Source: Chitinophagaceae bacterium (GTDB lineage Bacteria; Bacteroidota; Bacteroidia; Chitinophagales; Chitinophagaceae). Taken from it: DNA of 64,000 nucleotides. The stretch covers positions 13,419-77,418 of the forward strand of contig JALNZE010000016.1 in assembly GCA_023229465.1 (NCBI GenBank), given 5' to 3'. Under the pieces are notes generated by a model that saw only the letters and a program-made list of their open reading frames with translations, did no database searches and was not told the DNA's origin. Below are positions 53,114-61,812 of the stretch, piece after piece. Both the position numbers and the translations under genes were made by a program. Within the stretch, counting starts at the first letter, position 1; every line of letters begins with the position of its first letter.

Positions 53114-54793
53114 ATGCTTCGCAAACTTTTTATACAGAACTATGCCATTATTGATGAGATCGAAATTAATTTTTCGGGGGAGCTGACTATTATTACCGGG
53201 GAAACAGGCGCCGGTAAAAGTATTCTGATGGGGGCGCTGAGTTTGATATTGGGAGAGAGAGCAGACAGTTCGGTACTGGTAAACACACAGAAAAAATGTT
53301 TTATTGAAGGTTATTTTGCAGTGGGTGGCAAGAAAACGGTATTGGATTTCCTGGAACAGCATCATCTCGACAACGATGAAGAACTGGTATTAAGAAGAGA
53401 AATCGCTACCAATGGAAAATCCAGGGCCTTTATCAATGATACACCGGTTACCCTGCAGCAACTGAAAATGCTGGCTTCTTTACTGGTTGATCTTCACCAG
53501 CAATTTGATACACTTGAATTAGGCGATAGTGATTTTCAAAGAGAGGTACTGGATGCTTTGGCGAAGAATGAAATCAGGCTGGCTGCCTACCAGCAGGTAT
53601 ACCGGCAATGGATCGTCACAAATAAAGAACTGGCAAACTGGAGAGAACAGAAAATCGCTTTTAATAAAGAACTGGATTACTATCAATTCCTTTTCAATGA
53701 ACTGGATGAACTGGCGCTTACAGAAAATGAACTGGAATACCTCGATACTGAATTAAAATTACTGAGCAATGCAGAAGCTATCAAAGCCACGTTAAACAAA
53801 ACCTATACAGACCTGAAGGGAAGTGAGCAACCCATTGTTCAACAACTGAAACATCTCATAAACCAGTTACAAAGTTACACCGGTTTTCATCCCGGTCTGG
53901 GTACTGTGCTGGAACGTTTACAGAGTGCACAAATAGAATTACAGGATATATCAGAGGAAGTAGACCACATCAATCAATCTGTTCATTTTGATGAACAAAG
54001 AATTGAATGGATTAATCAAAGATTGATGGATGGTTTTAAACTGATCAGGAAACACGGCGTACAAAACACGAATCAATTACTGGAGATACAAAACGGATTG
54101 GCCACAAAACTCCAAACAGTATTAGATATGGATGAACAAATCCTTGCCAGGGAAAAAGAGGCGGGGCTTTTATATACCGAAGCCGGCTCAATAGCGGCAA
54201 GCATTTCAAAAGCAAGACATCAACAGGTAAACCCACTGGAAGAAAAAGTAAACCAATTACTGTTACAGGTTGGTATGCCCAATGCCCGTTTAAAAATTGA
54301 ACTGACAAAAAATGAGTTAACCCTTACCGGAAAAGACCATATTGATTTTCTCTTTGATGCTAACCTCCCTGCAGGGCAGGCAGGCAAAAGCAACCGCTTC
54401 GAACCCATCCGAAAAGTGGCCAGTGGCGGAGAACTGAGCCGGTTAATGCTTTGCATCAAATCGCTTGTGGCAGAATCTATCGACCTGCCTACCCTGATCT
54501 TTGATGAAATTGACACCGGTATTTCGGGTGAGGCGGCCAAACAGGTGGGGGCTATTATGAAAGGACTGGCAACCGGCAGGCAAATCATCTGCATTACCCA
54601 CCAGGCACAAATAGCGGGCAAAGCCAACGCCCATTTTTATGTATATAAGGAAATCAAAGAGGATGCGGTAAAAACCAATATCCGCTTATTAAACCGGGAT
54701 GAACGCATCACCACTATTGCCCAAATGCTCAGCGGCGAGAAACCAACAGCGGCAGCATTGGAGAACGCGAGGGAGATGATAGCAGGGGGATGA
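53114..54793 (+). CDS. recN: DNA repair protein RecN
   Basis: The 559-residue SMC-like ATPase has Walker A TGETGAGKSI (about 30-39), a long coiled coil (about 150-370), the signature VASGGELSRLML (about 433-444) and Walker B LIFDEIDTGISG. It works in double-strand break repair. An in-frame insert, residues 419-424 (PAGQAG), lies just before the ATPase signature and is not part of typical RecN proteins; it is encoded by a GC-rich repeat of a known mobile type. The reading frame is intact. Confidence 0.96.
   Translation: MLRKLFIQNYAIIDEIEINFSGELTIITGETGAGKSILMGALSLILGERADSSVLVNTQKKCFIEGYFAVGGKKTVLDFLEQHHLDNDEELVLRREIATNGKSRAFINDTPVTLQQLKMLASLLVDLHQQFDTLELGDSDFQREVLDALAKNEIRLAAYQQVYRQWIVTNKELANWREQKIAFNKELDYYQFLFNELDELALTENELEYLDTELKLLSNAEAIKATLNKTYTDLKGSEQPIVQQLKHLINQLQSYTGFHPGLGTVLERLQSAQIELQDISEEVDHINQSVHFDEQRIEWINQRLMDGFKLIRKHGVQNTNQLLEIQNGLATKLQTVLDMDEQILAREKEAGLLYTEAGSIAASISKARHQQVNPLEEKVNQLLLQVGMPNARLKIELTKNELTLTGKDHIDFLFDANLPAGQAGKSNRFEPIRKVASGGELSRLMLCIKSLVAESIDLPTLIFDEIDTGISGEAAKQVGAIMKGLATGRQIICITHQAQIAGKANAHFYVYKEIKEDAVKTNIRLLNRDERITTIAQMLSGEKPTAAALENAREMIAGG
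54365..54385. repeat. In-frame PAGQAG repeat inside recN
   Basis: CTCCCTGCAGGGCAGGCAGG contains the palindrome CCCTGCAGGG and repeated CAGG units. It encodes LPAGQAG without breaking the frame. Similar CCTGC/GCAGG insertions are recurrent in Bacteroidota genomes. It is much richer in G+C than the surrounding sequence. Confidence 0.7.
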
Positions 54794-54811
54794 TAGTTGA
54801 GGATGTTTATC

Positions 54812-54825
54812 GTGAGACGTGAGAA
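54812..54825. repeat. Two heptad repeat units downstream of recN
   Basis: GTGAGAC and GTGAGAA at 54812-54825 belong to the same heptad family as the tract in front of recN at 53031-53077. No role is known. Confidence 0.5.
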
Positions 54826-54912
54826 GAGAACAGTGAAAAAAATATTAACTTTTAATGATTAATTTTTAATTACTTTCATAACAATCATCTATTAATCATA
54901 AAAATCATCACT

Positions 54913-55179
54913 ATGCCCTGGATAGAATATGTAGGATTATTTGGCGCCTTTTTAAGTTCCATTACTTTTATTCCGCAGGTATGGCAGGCCTGGAAAACCA
55001 AAAGTGTGGGCGACCTGAGTCTGGGGATGTTACTCATTGTATTTACCAGCGTTATCGTGTGGCTGGTATATGGTTTTTACCTGAACCTGTTACCGGTAAT
55101 TATAGCGAACGCTATTATTTTTTTATTGTCCATCCTCTTATTGTATTTCAAATTTACTTTTCCAAAAAAAGAAAATTAG
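54913..55179 (+). CDS. SemiSWEET-type sugar transporter
   Basis: The 88-residue protein has three transmembrane helices (about 6-27, 37-58 and 62-82) and the PQ motif FIPQVWQAWKTKSVGDLS at 20-37. SemiSWEETs dimerise to form a six-helix sugar carrier; the exact sugar is not readable. It stands alone between recN and a DUF2795 gene, with a strong hairpin terminator 20 bases after its stop. Confidence 0.93.
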   Translation: MPWIEYVGLFGAFLSSITFIPQVWQAWKTKSVGDLSLGMLLIVFTSVIVWLVYGFYLNLLPVIIANAIIFLLSILLLYFKFTFPKKEN

Positions 55180-55198
55180 TAGCATCTATCTATTACAT

Positions 55199-55235
55199 AA
55201 GAAAGCCATTCACAAAAATGAATGGCTTTCTTATT
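55199..55235. terminator. Strong bidirectional terminator
   Basis: AAGAAAGCCATTCA and TGAATGGCTTTCTT form a perfect 14-base stem with a 6-base loop. It ends in TT and continues TATT on the plus side. It separates SemiSWEET from the convergent DUF2795 gene. Confidence 0.85.
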
Positions 55236-55276
55236 ACCAATACTATCTAAGCTGCCCCTACAGTGGTGTGGGGATT

Positions 55277-55498
55277 TTAATACTCATCTTCATTAAACAT
55301 AAAATCTTCCTGGCTTGGATAATCGGGCCAGATATCTTCGATGCTCTCATATACTTCACCCTCGTCGTCGAGTTCCTGCAGGTTCTCTACCACTTCCAGT
55401 GGTGCGCCGCTACGGATAGAATAATCTATCAGCTCATCCTTACTAGCGGGCCAGGGGGCTTCTTCCAGGTAACTTGCTAATTCTAATGTCCAGAACAT
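55277..55498 (-). CDS. DUF2795 domain protein
   Basis: The 73-residue acidic protein begins MFWTLELASYLEEAPWPASKDELIDYSIRSG, the DUF2795 pattern, and ends in a highly acidic tail (about 43-73). It is a small cytosolic protein of unknown function, common in this phylum. It is convergent with SemiSWEET and divergent from the following ABC ATPase gene. Confidence 0.92.
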   Translation of the reverse strand: MFWTLELASYLEEAPWPASKDELIDYSIRSGAPLEVVENLQELDDEGEVYESIEDIWPDYPSQEDFMFNEDEY

Positions 55499-55644
55499 AT
55501 TTTACCTTTTAATTTTTTGCAAATGTAGCCGTATAAACGAAACCACCAAACCTGAGTTTTTATCTTTCTATAAAGAAATGTTCAAAAAAAGGCCATTAAG
55601 GCCTGTCCTGTTGTAGGTTTGTAGCCAGAATTTAATCCTTACCC

Positions 55645-56298
55645 ATGCTAAAAGCAGTAAATATTTCCAGGAATTACGGCAGTTTAACCGTACTAAAAGG
55701 GGTGGATATTGAGATTCATAAAGGCGAGATCGTTAGCATTGTGGGCTCCTCCGGCGCCGGCAAAAGCACCTTATTACACATTTTAGGTACCCTTGATAAG
55801 GCAGATGGGGGGCAAATTTGGCTTAATGGACAGCAAATTGACCAGCTTTCCGGAAAAAAACTGGCCGCATTCAGAAACAGTCAGATTGGTTTTGTTTTCC
55901 AGTTTCACCATCTTTTACCAGAATTTTCAGCGCTGGAAAATGTGAGCATCCCCGCATGGATTGCCGGGAAAAAGAAAAAAGAGGTGGCCGAAAGGGCAAC
56001 GGAATTGTTAACAACTTTAGGACTGGCAAACAGGGTTCACCACAAACCGCAACAATTATCGGGTGGCGAGCAGCAGCGGGTGGCGGTGGCAAGGGCGCTG
56101 GTAAATAACCCCTCCATCGTATTTGCAGACGAACCTACGGGCAATCTTGACAGTATACACGCCAAAGAATTGCATGAGCTGTTTGTGCAGTTAAGGAATG
56201 ATTTTCAGCAAACTTTTCTGATCGTTACCCATAATGAAGAACTCGCTGCCATGAGCGACAGAATACTGCATATGAAAGACGGAAAAATAGTAGGGTAA
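55645..56298 (+). CDS. ABC transporter ATPase (LolD/MacB-type)
   Basis: The 217-residue ATPase has Walker A GSSGAGKSTLL (about 36-46), signature LSGGEQQRVAVARAL and Walker B IVFADEPTGNLDS, with the extra features of the LolD/FtsE/MacB group (FHHLLPEFSALENV). It would energise lipoprotein release or an export pump together with a FtsX-like permease encoded elsewhere. No permease gene is beside it. Confidence 0.93.
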   Translation: MLKAVNISRNYGSLTVLKGVDIEIHKGEIVSIVGSSGAGKSTLLHILGTLDKADGGQIWLNGQQIDQLSGKKLAAFRNSQIGFVFQFHHLLPEFSALENVSIPAWIAGKKKKEVAERATELLTTLGLANRVHHKPQQLSGGEQQRVAVARALVNNPSIVFADEPTGNLDSIHAKELHELFVQLRNDFQQTFLIVTHNEELAAMSDRILHMKDGKIVG

Positions 56299-56300
56299 TT

Positions 56301-56864
56301 TTAGCTAAGCCGGGGCTTCCACGGAATTTCCGCTACCTGTAACAGGTAACCCATATAACGCGACAGAACAAAGAGGTAATCACTCAAACGGTTCAGGTAT
56401 TTAATCACCATGGGTTCAACAAACATTTCATTCTCCTGCATATTTACACAGCAACGTTCCGATCTTCTGCAAACACACCTGGCCACATGCGTAGTAGAAA
56501 CCGCTATATGTCCACCTGGTAATAAAAAAGAACGCATAGCGGGTAACACCTCATTCATGGCATCGATCTCTCTTTCCAATAATGTAATATCCGCTTCTTT
56601 CAAATCCGGAATTTTCATCAATGGTTCTTTGTCAGGATCACAGGCCAAAGATGAACCAATGGTAAATAAACGGTCCTGAATTTCTTTGAGAAGTATTTTG
56701 GTATGCCCATCTGTTGCATAATCGCTCACCAACCCGATATAAGAATTGAGCTCATCCACTGTTCCATAGGAATCAATACGAATATGACTCTTGGGTACTT
56801 TGGTTCCTCCTATCAAAGAAGTCATCCCTAAATCGCCAATCTTAGTATATATTTTTTGTGCCAT
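56301..56864 (-). CDS. Cob(I)yrinic acid a,c-diamide adenosyltransferase (PduO type)
   Basis: The start is set at the ATG at 56864, giving 187 residues, which begin AQKIYTKIGDLGMTSLIGG, the ATP-binding signature of PduO-type adenosyltransferases. VDELNSYIGL, CVCRRSERCC and LNRLSDYLFVLSRY are further family motifs. It makes adenosylcobalamin. The N-terminal 21 residues of the longer frame do not fit the family. Its 3' end is three bases from the convergent ABC ATPase stop. Confidence 0.95.
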   Translation of the reverse strand: MAQKIYTKIGDLGMTSLIGGTKVPKSHIRIDSYGTVDELNSYIGLVSDYATDGHTKILLKEIQDRLFTIGSSLACDPDKEPLMKIPDLKEADITLLEREIDAMNEVLPAMRSFLLPGGHIAVSTTHVARCVCRRSERCCVNMQENEMFVEPMVIKYLNRLSDYLFVLSRYMGYLLQVAEIPWKPRLS

Positions 56865-56929
56865 AAAAAAATTCAGGTTTGTTCCACTAATCACCCAAAC
56901 AAAAGATAATAAAAATGGTTCACACACTC

Positions 56930-57637
56930 CTAACTCCTAATCATCGAAACCTCTCTCAAATGATCGCTCTCCACCATTCCATCCCGCAAACGAACCACCC
57001 GATGCGCGTATCGGGCAATATCTTCTTCGTGTGTTACCAGCACTACCGTATTACCACCCTGCTGAATCTTTCCGAATATCTCCATTACTTCAACTGACGT
57101 TTTAGAATCCAGGTTTCCGGTTGGTTCATCCGCCAGTAACAGGGAAGGATTATTTACCAGCGCACGGGCAATAGCTACCCGCTGTATCTGTCCACCACTC
57201 AGTTCATTGGATTTATGATGGCTCCTGTCTTCCAAACCCACTTTACGCAATGCTTCCATAGACCTTTCAATACGTTCTTTTTTATTAATACCGGCATAGA
57301 TCAGGGGCAAAGCCACATTCTCCGCGGCAGTTAAACGGGGCAGGAGATTAAACTGCTGAAATACAAACCCAATTTCTGTGTTCCGTACTTCGGCCAGGTC
57401 ATCATCAGCCATTTTACTTACATCTTTATTATTCAGGATATACCTGCCGCCGGTAGGCGAATCGAGGCAACCCAGAATATTCATCAGGGTACTTTTTCCA
57501 CTTCCCGAAGGACCCATCAATGCCACATACTCATTTTTAAAAATATCCAGCGTAATGCCTTTCAGCGCGGAAATGGCCTGGTTACCCATAAAATAGCTTT
57601 TCTCGATTTCTTCCAAACGGATGATCGCTTCACTCAT
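56930..57637 (-). CDS. ABC transporter ATPase (MacB/LolD-like)
   Basis: The 235-residue ATPase has Walker A GPSGSGKSTLM (about 40-50), signature LSGGQIQRVAIARALVNNPSLLLADEPTGNLDS and an H-loop VTHEEDIA. It is a MacB-type exporter ATPase, close in type to the one at 55645 but not identical. Its permease is not in the window. It lies 65 bases upstream of the adenosyltransferase gene, probably a separate transcript. Confidence 0.93.
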   Translation of the reverse strand: MSEAIIRLEEIEKSYFMGNQAISALKGITLDIFKNEYVALMGPSGSGKSTLMNILGCLDSPTGGRYILNNKDVSKMADDDLAEVRNTEIGFVFQQFNLLPRLTAAENVALPLIYAGINKKERIERSMEALRKVGLEDRSHHKSNELSGGQIQRVAIARALVNNPSLLLADEPTGNLDSKTSVEVMEIFGKIQQGGNTVVLVTHEEDIARYAHRVVRLRDGMVESDHLREVSMIRS

Positions 57638-57671
57638 ACAAACAGGTTTCGGTTAAGACTATTCAGTTTTA

Positions 57672-57962
57672 TTATTTCCTGATCACTTTAGGCACTTTAA
57701 AAAAGACTGCATCGTTTACAGGCGAATTCAACAAAGCTTCGGAGCGGGAAACCGACCCCTGTACGGTATCTTCCCGAAACACATTGGCTGCATCACTGAT
57801 AAAAAGCAAAGGTTCCACACCCATGGTATCCACTGTTTGCAGTTTTTCTACAAAAGCCACCATGCTTTCCATATCCGTACGAATGGACTCTCTCTCCGCA
57901 TCATCAAACCGCAAGCGGGCAAGATGGGCCAGGGTGTCAACCATTTTAGCATCAATATTCAT
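57672..57962 (-). CDS. gatC: GatC, Asp-tRNA(Asn)/Glu-tRNA(Gln) amidotransferase subunit C
   Basis: From the ATG at 57962 the protein has 96 residues with the GatC pattern: VDTLAHLARLRFDDAERESI, then EKLQTVDTMGVEPLLF and a C-terminal FFKVPKVIRK. It stabilises GatA in the GatCAB complex that makes Gln-tRNA or Asn-tRNA. gatA and gatB are not nearby. The 10-residue N-terminal extension in the longer frame is not typical. Confidence 0.93.
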   Translation of the reverse strand: MNIDAKMVDTLAHLARLRFDDAERESIRTDMESMVAFVEKLQTVDTMGVEPLLFISDAANVFREDTVQGSVSRSEALLNSPVNDAVFFKVPKVIRK

Positions 57963-58147
57963 ATCTAACAAAAATAACAGAAAGCGGGGCATTATCTATC
58001 GGTTATTTTTAAATGGCTATTAGAATGAAACAACGGTAATATTGGTGGTTTTTACCGCTATCCGGCTGATTTTAACCCCAAAAAATGCCGCATTTATTTT
58101 CAATTCCCCCACTTGCAAAAAAATATTTTAACCTACCTTCGATACAA

Positions 58148-58163
58148 TTAGTTGCATAACTAA
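58148..58163. promoter_or_regulatory. Inverted repeat in front of the FadB-like gene
   Basis: TTAGTT-GCAT-AACTAA is a perfect 6-base inverted repeat 26 bases upstream of the start codon, followed by a further AACTAA copy. TTAGTTGCATAACTAA looks like a MarR-family operator. No regulator gene is adjacent. Confidence 0.5.
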
Positions 58164-58189
58164 CTAATTTTACGCAAAGCCTAAGAAAT

Positions 58190-60568
58190 ATGAAAAAAAG
58201 AGCCATTAAAAAAGTTGCTGTATTAGGTAGTGGTGTGATGGGTTCCCGTATTGCCTGTCATTTTGCAGGTATTGGTGTACAGGTATTGTTATTGGATATG
58301 GTATCCAAAGGCGCCGAAGCAAGTACCCAACCGGCAGAGAGAAACAAATTAGTGAACGATGCATTACTGTCTGCTATTAAAACCAATCCTTCCCCGGTGT
58401 TTACGAAAGACGTAGTCAAAAAAATTACTACCGGCAATTTTGATGATAACCTGAAAGAGATAGCCAACTACGACTGGATTATTGAAGTAGTAGTAGAGCG
58501 GCTGGATATCAAGCAAATGATCTACGAAAAAGTAGAGAAATTCAGAAAACCCGGAACGCTGGTTACTTCCAATACTTCCGGTATTCCCATACATATGATG
58601 GCGGAAGGACGTAGTGATGATTTTAAAAAGCATTTCTGCGGATCGCATTTTTTTAACCCGCCACGTTACCTGCGTTTACTCGAAATTATTCCTACCCCGC
58701 ATACCGACCCGGCGGTGGTTGAATTTTTAATGGAATATGGCAACCTGTTTTTAGGCAAGACCACGGTTTTATGCAAAGACACGCCCGCTTTCATCGCCAA
58801 CCGTATCGGTGTTTTCAGCATGATGAGCATTTTTCATATCATGAATAAACTCGGAATGGGAATTGATGAAGTGGATGCATTAACAGGTCCCATTATAGGC
58901 CGTCCTAAATCCGCTACCTTCAGAACAGGTGATGTGGTTGGTATTGATACCCTCGTTAAAGTTGCCAAAGGGGTGGCGGATAATTGTCCGGATGATGAGG
59001 CCAAAGCTATTTTTACCATACCCGCCTGGCTTGAAACGGTTGTAACCAATAACTGGCTGGGCGATAAAACCGGTCAGGGATTTTTCAAGAAAACCAAATC
59101 GGCCGCGGGCAAAGAAATACTTACCCTGAACCTGCAAACCATGGAATACGCGGCAAGGGTAAAACCTAAATTTGCCAGCCTGGAAGCGGCCAAATCCATA
59201 GATGATCTGAAGCAAAGAATTAAACTATTACACAACGCTTCTGATAAGGCCGGTGAGTTTTATACCTTATTTCACTATTCACTCTTCTCCTATATCTCTC
59301 ACCGTATTCCCGAAATCAGTGATGAGGTATTTCGGGTAGATGATGCCATGATGGCCGGCTTTGGCTGGGAGATAGGCGCATTCGAAACATGGGATACACT
59401 GGGTGTGGCCAAAACAGCAGCAGCTATGAAAGCCGCGGGTTACCAGGTGGCAGGATGGGTAGATGAAATGATAGCAGGTGGAGCTACCGGTTTTTATAAA
59501 GTAGCGGACGGTAAACGTTTGTATTATGATGTGCCCACCAAATCATATAAAGTACTCCCCGGTGGAGAGGCATTCCTGATCCTGAATAATCATGCTGATA
59601 AACTGGTATGGAAAAGCAGTACCTGCCGTTTATATGATATAGGTGATGGAGTAGCCGGATTTGAATGGAGTACAAAGATGAATAGTATTGGAGGCGAGGT
59701 ATTGGAAGGTCTGAATAAAGCCATCAATATAGCGGAAGAAAAATTCAAAGGCCTGGTAATCGCTAATGAGAGCGCTAACTTCAGCGCAGGGGCCAATGTG
59801 GGCATGATATTTATGCTGGCCATTGAACAGGAATATGATGAGCTGGATATGGCCATCCGCCTGTTTCAGAATAGTATGATGCGGGTTCGTTATTCTTCTG
59901 TTCCGGTAGTTACGGCGCCACACGGACTAACCCTGGGTGGTGGTTGCGAATTAAATTTACATGCCGATAAAATTTGTGCCGCCGCGGAAACCTATATTGG
60001 CCTGGTAGAATTGGGCGTGGGATTAATACCCGGCGGTGGGGGCACCAAAGAATTTGCATTACGTGCCGGTGATGACCTGCATGAGGATGAGCCCGAAACC
60101 GTAACCTTAAAAAAACGTTTCTTCGCCATTGCCACAGCCAAAGTGGCCACTTCGGCACAAGAGGCATTTGATATGGGTATTTTACGAAAAGGACAGGATG
60201 AAGTAGTGATGAATATTGGCAGAAGAATTGCTGAAGCAAAAAAATCAGTCATTGAAATATACGACCAGGGCTATGCAACACCGCAACCACGCAAAGATGT
60301 GAAAGTAATGGGGCGTTTAGGACTAGGCGCTATGCTGGCCGGCATTAATGGTATGTGGCGCGGAGGTTATGCAACAGATCATGATGCGCTGGTAGCCAGA
60401 AAATTAGCCTACGTAATGTGCGGCGGCGACCTAAGCGAACAAAGCCTTGTAAGTGAACAATATTTACTCGACCTTGAAAGAGAAGCATTCTTAAGTCTTT
60501 GCGGCGAAAAGAAAACACTCGAAAGAATACAGAGTGTTTTGAAGAGCGGAAGGCCGGTGAGGAATTAA
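58190..60568 (+). CDS. 3-hydroxyacyl-CoA dehydrogenase/enoyl-CoA hydratase fusion (FadB/FadN-like)
   Basis: The 792-residue protein has an N-terminal NAD-binding dehydrogenase (VAVLGSGVMGSRIACHFAGIG, residues 10-30; catalytic His in FCGSHFFNPPRYL; 3HCDH C-terminal domain to about 420). A C-terminal crotonase domain follows (about 480-700), with the oxyanion-hole segments NESANFSAGAN and HGLTLGGGCEL. Such fusions carry out two steps of fatty acid beta-oxidation. The order (dehydrogenase first) is that of FadN rather than E. coli FadB. No acyl-CoA dehydrogenase or thiolase gene is adjacent. Confidence 0.95.
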   Translation: MKKRAIKKVAVLGSGVMGSRIACHFAGIGVQVLLLDMVSKGAEASTQPAERNKLVNDALLSAIKTNPSPVFTKDVVKKITTGNFDDNLKEIANYDWIIEVVVERLDIKQMIYEKVEKFRKPGTLVTSNTSGIPIHMMAEGRSDDFKKHFCGSHFFNPPRYLRLLEIIPTPHTDPAVVEFLMEYGNLFLGKTTVLCKDTPAFIANRIGVFSMMSIFHIMNKLGMGIDEVDALTGPIIGRPKSATFRTGDVVGIDTLVKVAKGVADNCPDDEAKAIFTIPAWLETVVTNNWLGDKTGQGFFKKTKSAAGKEILTLNLQTMEYAARVKPKFASLEAAKSIDDLKQRIKLLHNASDKAGEFYTLFHYSLFSYISHRIPEISDEVFRVDDAMMAGFGWEIGAFETWDTLGVAKTAAAMKAAGYQVAGWVDEMIAGGATGFYKVADGKRLYYDVPTKSYKVLPGGEAFLILNNHADKLVWKSSTCRLYDIGDGVAGFEWSTKMNSIGGEVLEGLNKAINIAEEKFKGLVIANESANFSAGANVGMIFMLAIEQEYDELDMAIRLFQNSMMRVRYSSVPVVTAPHGLTLGGGCELNLHADKICAAAETYIGLVELGVGLIPGGGGTKEFALRAGDDLHEDEPETVTLKKRFFAIATAKVATSAQEAFDMGILRKGQDEVVMNIGRRIAEAKKSVIEIYDQGYATPQPRKDVKVMGRLGLGAMLAGINGMWRGGYATDHDALVARKLAYVMCGGDLSEQSLVSEQYLLDLEREAFLSLCGEKKTLERIQSVLKSGRPVRN

Positions 60569-60898
60569 GTTTTTCCCCTGCTACAACCTATGTTCCTTCC
60601 TAGTTCTTGTGTACTCATTGGTGTACGCTATTTTCATTTTATTGGAGAATACGGTAGTAAGGTTAAATCATTGATACTGTTCCTTTTCTACTAAGGTTCG
60701 CCGGAGCCGGTTTGAACGGCTTTTAAACTCGTTGGAAAATTTACTCATCGAAATTTACTACTTGTTATAAGACTATGCATTGCGGTTTATTTACCGCTAA
60801 TATAGCAAGAAACGATGCTCATCAATATTGCCGCCATATCATCCATATCTGATTATCTTCGGGTTAACAACCAACCGTTTATTTATAAACCAAGTTAT
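60569..60898. other. 330-base intergenic region, no gene seen
   Basis: No convincing ORF. A weak hairpin AGCCG/CGGCT followed by TTTT at 60705-60725 may end the FadB-like transcript. GCGGT/ACCGC at 60782-60797 is a short inverted repeat 102 bases before the next gene's start, possibly a regulator site. An upstream in-frame extension of the ABC ATPase from 60815 is open but does not look like the family. Confidence 0.6.
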
Positions 60899-61795
60899 AT
60901 GCAACCAGTTCTCTCACTAAATGGTATCTCCAAATCATACGGGCGCATCCATGCATTGAAAAATGTTTCTTTTGACGTGCCGGAGGGCGCCGTGTTTGGC
61001 CTTCTCGGCCCCAATGGCAGTGGTAAAACCACTATGCTCAGTATTATACTCGATATATTAAAAGCAGATACAGGCAGTTTTGCCTGGTTCGGTCTGCCGG
61101 GCGCCCCTGAAACAAGACAACGAATCGGATCCTTATTAGAAACACCCAATTTTTATCATTACCTGTCGGCAGTAGATAATCTTACTATCACCAGCGCCAT
61201 CAGTAGCAGGGGCAACGCGGAGGATATTGACCGGGTGCTGGAAATTGTAAAATTATCAGAACGCAAAAAAAGTAAATTCAGCACCTATAGTCTTGGCATG
61301 AAACAACGCCTCGCGATTGGTGCAGCTCTCTTAGGAGATCCACAAGTGTTGGTTTTTGATGAGCCTACCAATGGCCTAGACCCCGTTGGTATTGCAGAAA
61401 TCAGGGAACTGATTAAAGTACTGGCTAAGCGCGGAAAAACCATTATCATGGCCAGCCATTTACTGGATGAGGTTGAAAAAGTTTGTACACATGTGGCTAT
61501 TCTGAAAAGAGGCCATTTACTCACTGCCGGTGAAGTAGATATCGTATTAGCCAACGAAGACATTGTGGAAGTTTCTTCCAATAACCTGGATCAATTGCTT
61601 TCCGTACTGGAAAAATTTCCCGGGCATACCCATATTAAACAGGATGGTAAACTGGTGCAACTATTTTTACCGGTAGGCACAGCCAGGCTGGAAGAGATTA
61701 ACCGGTTCTGTTTTGAAAAAGGCATTACCCTCAATCTTTTATTGGTGAAAAAGAAAAGTCTCGAAACCAAATTCCTGGAATTAACCAACGACTAA
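60899..61795 (+). CDS. ABC transporter ATP-binding protein (ABC-2 exporter)
   Basis: The start is the ATG at 60899, giving 298 residues. Walker A is GPNGSGKTTML (about 37-47), the signature YSLGMKQRLAIG, Walker B VLVFDEPTNGLDP and H-loop ASHLLDE. A C-terminal regulatory domain follows (about 215-298). It is paired with the permease that starts 18 bases after its stop. The type is that of bacitracin/Gld-like exporters; the substrate is not known. Confidence 0.94.
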   Translation: MQPVLSLNGISKSYGRIHALKNVSFDVPEGAVFGLLGPNGSGKTTMLSIILDILKADTGSFAWFGLPGAPETRQRIGSLLETPNFYHYLSAVDNLTITSAISSRGNAEDIDRVLEIVKLSERKKSKFSTYSLGMKQRLAIGAALLGDPQVLVFDEPTNGLDPVGIAEIRELIKVLAKRGKTIIMASHLLDEVEKVCTHVAILKRGHLLTAGEVDIVLANEDIVEVSSNNLDQLLSVLEKFPGHTHIKQDGKLVQLFLPVGTARLEEINRFCFEKGITLNLLLVKKKSLETKFLELTND

Positions 61796-61812
61796 TTTTT
61801 AAAATACGCGTC

